Shown here in pieces: positions 58,284-64,000 of a stretch of 64,000 nt of DNA. The notes under the pieces were generated by a model that saw only the letters and a program-made list of their open reading frames with translations, was not told the DNA's origin and searched no databases. The first letter of the stretch is position 1. Every line of letters begins with the position of its first letter. Both the position numbers and the translations under genes were made by a program. This DNA is from Bacteroidota bacterium (GTDB lineage Bacteria; Bacteroidota; Bacteroidia; Chitinophagales; Chitinophagaceae), in assembly GCA_013288945.1 (NCBI GenBank), contig JABDAZ010000006.1:1-64000 (forward strand), given 5' to 3'.

Positions 58284-59498
58284 TCACGCTTTCAAACTAT
58301 TAATAAACTCCGCACTGCTCATTTGTTTTTTGATGCGTGTAATATCGCCCAAAGCAGTTACTAAAATATCGCGGTTATTTTCTGCCAAATCTTTTGTAAA
58401 AGCGCCGCCATCATTCATAATAAATGCAGCCATTTGCTGGCCGATTATTTTCATCAAATCGAATTTTGTGATATCTGCCATATCAATTTTGCCGAGGATT
58501 TTTTCAGTTAAATCGTGCAGCCATTTGCTTTCATATTTTTCTTCATCCAGGGAATCAATGTTTGGTAATTTATTAATCGCCTGCGGGTCGAGCGAAATTT
58601 GAAACCTTCTGAAATCAATCGTATGTTGTATCATCGGCGAGCGGAATGCGTCAACCTGCATGGCGCTTGCATCCTGGCCCATTTCCGTCATCAGCCAGTT
58701 GAGCCAGAACACAAGATCGATTCCTTTCAGATCAATCGTTTCAGTTGGCTTAATAAATTCTCTTGAAATGCCCGTTCCAAAACTAAACAAGGTGATTTGA
58801 GAAATTTTATACAATGAATCGTTTGGATTTTTATCTGCATTGCTATAAGAAACCGCTTCCATAAAAGCGGCAAGCGCGGGATTATTATAGGTTGTCGTTC
58901 CGCCATCAACAAATCTTTCCATCGGGTAAAAATAAGTTGGCGCACTCATCGTTGCTTCCATCACTGCGCGCAACAAAACATCCTGGTATGTTCCATAAAA
59001 ACTTCCATCACTTTGTTTAAAAACGGAAAAAAAAGTTTCTTCCGCCGCGCTCATATCCTGAACAGTTATCATCAAATCAATATCGGTTTTGCTGCAAGCT
59101 TCGTTCAATGTAACATCGCCAATAATCTGTTGCAACAACGCACGGTATTTTTCTTTTGTAAAAGCTGGCGGATTAATAAAACGGTTGCCAAGCAAACGGT
59201 GATCAAAAACTTCTGTTACTAAATTTTCATACATCGTTTCAATATCAAAAGCGGTATGGCCGCTTGCTATTAATCCTGCAATAATTCCACCGGTTGAAGT
59301 TCCGGCAACCATATCAAATAATTCATAGCATGGAATGCCTGCAGTTATTTCCAATTGCTTTAATAATTGAATCGTTAATATGCCGCGCATGCCGCCGCCA
59401 TCTAAACAAAGTATTGCTCGGTGATCTGCATTAATATTTAATTTTTGAAAAGCCTGTAAGCGCGAAGAATTAATTGCGCTGCTGTTTGGTTTTGCCAT
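58284..59498 (-). CDS. Patatin-like phospholipase
   Basis: CLDGGGMRGILTIQLL oxyanion hole, GTSTGG nucleophile, DGGTTTYNNPA dyad Asp. Confidence 0.92.
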   Translation of the reverse strand: MAKPNSSAINSSRLQAFQKLNINADHRAILCLDGGGMRGILTIQLLKQLEITAGIPCYELFDMVAGTSTGGIIAGLIASGHTAFDIETMYENLVTEVFDHRLLGNRFINPPAFTKEKYRALLQQIIGDVTLNEACSKTDIDLMITVQDMSAAEETFFSVFKQSDGSFYGTYQDVLLRAVMEATMSAPTYFYPMERFVDGGTTTYNNPALAAFMEAVSYSNADKNPNDSLYKISQITLFSFGTGISREFIKPTETIDLKGIDLVFWLNWLMTEMGQDASAMQVDAFRSPMIQHTIDFRRFQISLDPQAINKLPNIDSLDEEKYESKWLHDLTEKILGKIDMADITKFDLMKIIGQQMAAFIMNDGGAFTKDLAENNRDILVTALGDITRIKKQMSSAEFINSLKA

Positions 59499-59546
59499 CG
59501 TGTTAGTAATAAAGGATGAAGGAAAAATTTTTAATCATTAATAAAG

Positions 59547-60827
59547 TTAATTCACTTCCTTCAACTCTTCCCATCTTGTGCTGTGCCTTTCTGAGCGCAG
59601 TTCCTGGCGCATTTTCCAATCTTTATTAACGCCCGATGTACAAAATTTTACAACATCATCGCGCATGGCGAAATTTACATTATCAACCGCGCTCATTAAA
59701 AAGCGGTTTGTATTTTTTGATTCGGTTGCAAACAAATTTCCCTGGATGGATTCATCAGGAACAATTCCGCTCAACATTACGCCAGCTTTTTTATACGTTC
59801 TTCCTTTTTCAAAAAGATCATCTAACAATTCAACCGCAGGTTTTATTAATTCATGTGTAAATGAAGTTGCTGATTGCAAAGTTGCATAAGAACTTACTGA
59901 AGGACCATGGCGAAAATTGGATGAATAACTTTCTTCTTTCGGAACAATAAAAACGCTGATTGTATTTGCAGCGCACTGTTGCCTGCGTAATTTTTCAGCA
60001 GCGCGCGATGTGTAAGTTGCAATCGCTTCTTTTAATTCATGCAGTTCAGTAACTGGTTTTCCAAACATGCGCGTGGTTGCGATCATCTTTTTTGTATCCA
60101 GTTCTTTGTTCATCACAATGGAAGGTTCGCCGCGCAATTCTTTTATTAATCGAACGCCAACAACGCCGCCCATGTTGGTATGCGCCCATTCTTCGGGCAT
60201 GTTTCGCAAATCCCATGCGCTTGTAATTCCGCAGTTGATTAACTTATTTGCATACGCGCTGCCAACTCCCCAGATTCCATTAACGCGCGTAAGTTGCAAT
60301 GCTTTTCGTTGTTCTTCTTCTGTTATTAATAAGGTTACGCATTTTGTTTTTGCCTTATCTTTTTTGGCAATATGGTTTGCAATTTTTGCCAGCGTTTTTG
60401 TAGGCGCAACGCCAACGGAAACAGAAATGCCTGTCCACATTTCTACAGTTTCTCGCATTTCCATGGCAAACTTTTCATATTGATCCGCAGGGATTTTTTC
60501 AAGATTTAAAAATGCTTCATCTACAGAATACACTTCCACATTTTCTTCGCCAACCAAAACTCGCAAAGTATCCATCACGCGCATACTCATATCTCCATAC
60601 AAATGATAATTAGAAGAAAAAACAGCCACGTCATTTTTATCAATAATATGTTTGGCAAGAAAATATGGGCCAGCCATGCCAACGCCAAGTTTTTTTGCTT
60701 CATCGCTGCGAGAAATAATACAGCCATCATTGTTGCTTAAAACAACAACAGGTTTGTTCAACAAATCCGGGCGAAAAACCCTTTCGCACGAACAATAAAA
60801 ACTATTGCAATCAACGATGGCTTTCAT
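59547..60827 (-). CDS. umuC: Y-family DNA polymerase UmuC
   Basis: AIVDCNSFYCSCERVFRPDLLNKPVVVLSNNDGCIISRSDEAKKLG; SVDEAFLNLE. Confidence 0.95.
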   Translation of the reverse strand: MKAIVDCNSFYCSCERVFRPDLLNKPVVVLSNNDGCIISRSDEAKKLGVGMAGPYFLAKHIIDKNDVAVFSSNYHLYGDMSMRVMDTLRVLVGEENVEVYSVDEAFLNLEKIPADQYEKFAMEMRETVEMWTGISVSVGVAPTKTLAKIANHIAKKDKAKTKCVTLLITEEEQRKALQLTRVNGIWGVGSAYANKLINCGITSAWDLRNMPEEWAHTNMGGVVGVRLIKELRGEPSIVMNKELDTKKMIATTRMFGKPVTELHELKEAIATYTSRAAEKLRRQQCAANTISVFIVPKEESYSSNFRHGPSVSSYATLQSATSFTHELIKPAVELLDDLFEKGRTYKKAGVMLSGIVPDESIQGNLFATESKNTNRFLMSAVDNVNFAMRDDVVKFCTSGVNKDWKMRQELRSERHSTRWEELKEVN

Positions 60828-60844
60828 TTGTTTTTATTTTCTTT

Positions 60845-60873
60845 CTCCGCATTCTCAGGCATGAATGCCGGAG
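60845..60873. repeat. REP-like imperfect hairpin next to RAYT gene
   Basis: CTCCGCATTC-TCAGGCAT-GAATGCCGGAG, 10-bp stem with one bulged C. Confidence 0.55.
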
Positions 60874-60954
60874 CTAATCAGATTTTATTTTATAATAAAA
60901 TAAATCCCTTTTTCTATAATAACATGTTGATAATATTTGTAAAGATTTTTTTCA

Positions 60955-61389
60955 CTATCTCCGTTCGCGATCAAATTCATAAATCGAAATAAATTCATCA
61001 TGCTCCTGGCTGAATGTTTTTTTGCTGTGATGAATTTCCTGGTTCTTAATATATTCTCTCACGGAATTTAATTTCGATTCACTCACCGACACGGCAAAAT
61101 ATTCTTCCTGCCATTCAAAATTTCCGTTGCTCAATTTATTTCTATTAATAAAAAATGAACTTTCTCCTTTTATTAATTGAATCACTTTTGCAATGGATTG
61201 ATCCGGATTTAATGAAATCAAACAATGAATATGTTCATCATAACCATTAATAAAATCTATATAAATATTTTTGCTCAATGTGTTTTCGCGAATGTGCGCA
61301 AACAATTGGTAACGTAATTTTTTCGTTAATAATGGCTCCCGGTTTTTGGTTGCCCAAACGGCGTGAACCCAAATTTTTACCATTGACAT
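60955..61389 (-). mobile_element. IS200-like / REP-associated tyrosine (Y1 HUH) transposase, RAYT-like
   Basis: VHAVWATKNREPLL, GYDEHIHCLISL (HUH), WQEEYFAVSVS, YIKNQEIHH; internal start preferred over ORF start 61506. Confidence 0.9.
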
Positions 61390-61525
61390 TCTATAAGGTT
61401 TAATCAATAATGAGGTTATTGCAAAAACTAAATCGATGATCGTTGGACGATGCCGATGACGAAATTTTTTATTAATATTTATTATTTGAAACCGACCAAC
61501 GGCCAACGATCACCAGCCATCATTT

Positions 61526-61960
61526 TCACACATCCCGAATTACATACGTCACCACGCCCCAAACAGAAAATTCTGCGCCTGATAAATCCACGTCAATCGC
61601 CGCGAGTTTATTTGTCTCGGGCACCAATCTTATTTTATTAAACGTTTTTTCAAAACGCCGGATCAGCATTTCACCATTTAAAGAAGCGATAACAACCTTG
61701 CCCGTAGCAGCTTTTACGGATCGATCAACAATCACAATATCGCCATCAAAAATGCCGGCATTAATCATCGCATCGCCGCGCACGCGCATAAAAAAAGTTG
61801 CCGGTTTATTGCGGATGAGTTGTTCATTTAAATCAATCCCGCGTTCCATATAATCGTCGGCAGCGGCGCCAAAACCTGTGGCATTGGCAGTGCGCACATC
61901 TTTTTGGTGATACGTTTTGCTGCCTTTATAACCCGCGCCAAAAAATTGTTCCACTTCCAT
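61526..61960 (-). CDS. umuD: UmuD-like S24 family protein with substituted catalytic dyad
   Basis: GFGAAADDYMERGIDLNEQLIRNKPATFFMRVRGDAMINAGIFDGDIVIVDRS...NGEMLIRRFEK aligns without gaps to UmuD recalled from memory. Confidence 0.9.
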   Translation of the reverse strand: MEVEQFFGAGYKGSKTYHQKDVRTANATGFGAAADDYMERGIDLNEQLIRNKPATFFMRVRGDAMINAGIFDGDIVIVDRSVKAATGKVVIASLNGEMLIRRFEKTFNKIRLVPETNKLAAIDVDLSGAEFSVWGVVTYVIRDV

Positions 61961-61987
61961 ATAAAATATTTTTTTGTTTGCTAATTT

Positions 61988-62009
61988 ATTTAGTAAATTT
62001 ATGCTAAAT
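61988..62009. promoter_or_regulatory. Candidate operator in divergent umuD / 2H-phosphoesterase intergenic region
   Basis: ATTTAG-TAAATTTATG-CTAAAT inverted repeat. Confidence 0.35.
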
Positions 62010-62084
62010 TATTAATCGCCAAAATTATTTTTACAAAATGTGGATTAATAAAAATCATACCGTTTACAAACAAAAAAAATACAA

Positions 62085-62639
62085 ATGCAGGATTATTTGC
62101 TGATAATAAAACCGGGCGCAGATGTGGCTGAAAAAATAATTTCAGAAAAAAATATTTTATACAATGAGTATAAAATAGAAATGCCTGCTGATATAAAACC
62201 GCATATTAATGTAGCCGCTTTTTTGGCACGCGAAGAAATGGAAGAAACATTAATAAGATGGATCCAGCGCATTTGCAGCATGCAAAATAGTTTTTTGGTA
62301 ACGCTCAATAATTACAGCGGTTTTCCGCCGCACACTATTTATTTGCGCGTGCAAAACCCGGAACCGTTTCAGCAACTTGCGCAACAATTAAAAGTTATTA
62401 ATGATTTCATTTTTCCGCCGGTTTCAATTATTAATAAACCGCATTTATGCATGGCAACAAAATTGCCACAGCGTATTTATGAAAAAGCAATGTTCAGTTT
62501 TTCGCAAAAAATTTTTCATGAATCTTTTATGGCAAGCGAACTGATATTAATAAAAAAAGAAAGCCAGTCTGCTGCATACAAAACATTAAACGTATTTCAT
62601 TTTTTACCAGTAAATGAATTGGCACAATCAACTTTTTAA
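62085..62639 (+). CDS. 2H-phosphoesterase-like (2'-5' RNA ligase family) protein, degenerate motifs
   Basis: KPHINVAAF, FPPHTIYLRV, NKPHLCMATKLP. Confidence 0.6.
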   Translation: MQDYLLIIKPGADVAEKIISEKNILYNEYKIEMPADIKPHINVAAFLAREEMEETLIRWIQRICSMQNSFLVTLNNYSGFPPHTIYLRVQNPEPFQQLAQQLKVINDFIFPPVSIINKPHLCMATKLPQRIYEKAMFSFSQKIFHESFMASELILIKKESQSAAYKTLNVFHFLPVNELAQSTF

Positions 62640-63285
62640 AACTAAAAAAATAGCAATCATGAAAACAAATTTGCAAACCATTCCCGGATATAATATTAAT
62701 GAGTATTTGCTGGTATTAAATCCGCATGAAGAACTGCGCAACAAAATAAAAGAAGTAAAACAAAAATTTTACGACGACTTTAAAGCGCCAACTGCACTGT
62801 ATGGCAAGCCGCACCTTACATTAATAAGTTTTGTGCAATACACCATGTTTGAAGAGCGGCTTGTAACGCGGTTGAAAAATGTGGCGATGGGTTATCATCC
62901 TTTTAAAGTAGAGTTGAAAGATTTTGGAAGTTTTCCTTCGCACACAATTTATATTAACGTGACCACCAAAGAACCGGTTAAAAATTTGGTGAAAGAATTA
63001 AAACCGTTTCAGCAATTAATGAAATTAGATAAAGACAACAAACCACATTTTATTGACGAACCTCAAATCACGATCGCGCGAAAATTATTACCATGGCAAT
63101 ATGAGAAAAGCTGGCTGGAATATTCGCACAAAAATTTTACCGGCCGTTTTATTGCAGACAGCATGTTGTTATTAAAACGCAGGGTTGTTGATAAAAATGA
63201 AAAGCCAAATCCCTATCAAATTGCGCAGCGTTTTGAATTTCAGAATCTACCTGTGTCAACAAAACAGGGTGAACTGTTTATGTGA
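62614..63285 (+). CDS. 2H-phosphoesterase-like (2'-5' RNA ligase family) protein, paralogue of upstream gene (in-frame ATGs at 62614 and 62659)
   Basis: KPHLTLISF, FPSHTIYINV, DEPQITIARKLLPWQYEK. Confidence 0.65.
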   Translation: MNWHNQLFKTKKIAIMKTNLQTIPGYNINEYLLVLNPHEELRNKIKEVKQKFYDDFKAPTALYGKPHLTLISFVQYTMFEERLVTRLKNVAMGYHPFKVELKDFGSFPSHTIYINVTTKEPVKNLVKELKPFQQLMKLDKDNKPHFIDEPQITIARKLLPWQYEKSWLEYSHKNFTGRFIADSMLLLKRRVVDKNEKPNPYQIAQRFEFQNLPVSTKQGELFM

Positions 63286-63331
63286 TGTGTGATTGATTTG
63301 CGTTATTAATGTGACGCAGAAAAAAATGATG

Positions 63332-63378
63332 TATTAAGCATTTGGTAGTGAGCTTGGCGAACTACTATTAAGCATTTG
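63332..63378. repeat. REP-like hairpin flanked by 13-bp direct repeats
   Basis: TATTAAGCATTTG - GTAGTGAGCTTGGCGAACTAC - TATTAAGCATTTG. Confidence 0.65.
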
Positions 63379-63402
63379 TTGCGTCGCACACTTGTACTTT
63401 TT
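63379..63402 (+). repeat. Dispersed intergenic repeat core
   Basis: TTGCGTCGCACACTTGTACTTTTT. Confidence 0.75.
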
Positions 63403-63458
63403 ATTCCGTACTCAGCGAAAAAAAAATTTTAATCCGTACGCTATTTTTAAAATAAAAA

Positions 63459-63872
63459 ATGAAATCATTAACAGAAAATAATTTTAAACCAATCACAGAA
63501 AGGGAACAATGGCTCACTTCTGAATTGATGAACATTGCCATTTCCATTCATAAATCATTAGGATCAGGATTATTAAAATCTGTGTATGAAAAATGTTTTT
63601 GTTATGAATTGTCGAAAAGAAATATTCCATTTCTTCGCCAGCAAATGGTTTCAGTTATTTATGATAAAATGACAATTGATGAAGGTTTGCAAATCGATTT
63701 ATTAATAGACAATTTAATAATCGTTGAACTAAAAACGCAGGAAAATTATCATCCCATTTGGGAAGCGCAATTATTAAGTCATTTAAAACTTACCGGCAAA
63801 CGCCTTGGTTACATCATGAACTTTCATGTGCCATTAATGAAAGATGGAATCAAAAGAATGATTCTGAATTAA
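63459..63872 (+). CDS. GxxExxY family protein
   Basis: IAISIHKSLGSGLLKSVYEKCFCYELSKRNI...QIDLLIDNLIIVELKTQENYHPIWEAQLLSHLKLTGKRLGYIMNF. Confidence 0.85.
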   Translation: MKSLTENNFKPITEREQWLTSELMNIAISIHKSLGSGLLKSVYEKCFCYELSKRNIPFLRQQMVSVIYDKMTIDEGLQIDLLIDNLIIVELKTQENYHPIWEAQLLSHLKLTGKRLGYIMNFHVPLMKDGIKRMILN

Positions 63873-63877
63873 ACACG

Positions 63878-63918
63878 CTCCGTGCAACTCCGTGTTCTCC
63901 TTGTCTCCGTGGTTCAAA
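63878..63918 (+). repeat. Modular CTCCGTG intergenic repeat
   Basis: CTCCGTGCAACTCCGTGTTCTCCTTGTCTCCGTGGTTC. Confidence 0.6.
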
Positions 63919-63943
63919 AAATTCACTTGCAAAAATTAATGCC

Positions 63944-64000
63944 ATGTCAGACAAATTGCAACAGGATCATTTTAAAGTTGCCGCAAAAAAACAGGAAGAA
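63944..64000 (+). CDS. N-terminal fragment of a gene running off the right edge
   Basis: ATG followed by SDKLQQDHFKVAAKKQEE, open to window end. Confidence 0.4.
   Translation, partial: MSDKLQQDHFKVAAKKQEE

Noticed and set aside
58284-59498. Patatin-like phospholipase as a CBASS (CapV-type) effector
   Set aside because: No CD-NTase or accessory genes adjacent; neighbours are a sigma factor and umuC. Treated as an ordinary patatin.
61390-61506. N-terminal extension of the RAYT ORF (MAVGRFQIININKKFRHRHR...)
   Set aside because: It overlaps an intergenic inverted repeat (GATCGTTGG...CCAACGATC); the domain begins near MSMVKIWVHAVWATKN, so an internal start is preferred.
61526-61960. Interpretation as LexA
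   Set aside because: No N-terminal winged-helix DNA-binding domain; the gap-free match is to UmuD and umuC lies downstream.

Overview
This 64 kb window is AT-rich chromosomal DNA that looks like Bacteroidota, most likely Chitinophagaceae-like. The lineage is inferred from T9SS sorting domains, a long-form IspG, Bat proteins and coding style. About 50 protein genes, one tRNA-Leu(CAG), several intrinsic terminator hairpins and many small dispersed intergenic repeats are visible. Housekeeping genes include miaA, cca, the tsaC/Sua5 family, dapD, ispG and nadB. Accessory content includes: a tight Ser/Thr kinase - PP2C - kinase - FHA/trypsin-like protease operon; two vanadium-haloperoxidase-like genes flanking an outer-membrane protein; a class D beta-lactamase; a very large PKD-repeat adhesin; an ECF sigma factor with a small membrane protein; and a umuD / IS200-like (RAYT) transposase / umuC locus next to a tandem pair of 2H-phosphoesterase-like genes. 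The most unusual signals are: (1) a heavily iterated palindromic octamer YATTAATR in both coding and intergenic DNA; (2) a UmuD homologue in which both catalytic dyad residues (Ser60, Lys97) and the cleavage-site Cys24 are substituted, with a RAYT gene between umuD and umuC; (3) a dispersed intergenic repeat family with core GCGTCGCACACTTGTAC, concentrated in the right third of the window; and (4) other modular repeats, including one that appears in-frame within ispG. All calls come from reading the sequence; no database searches were run.
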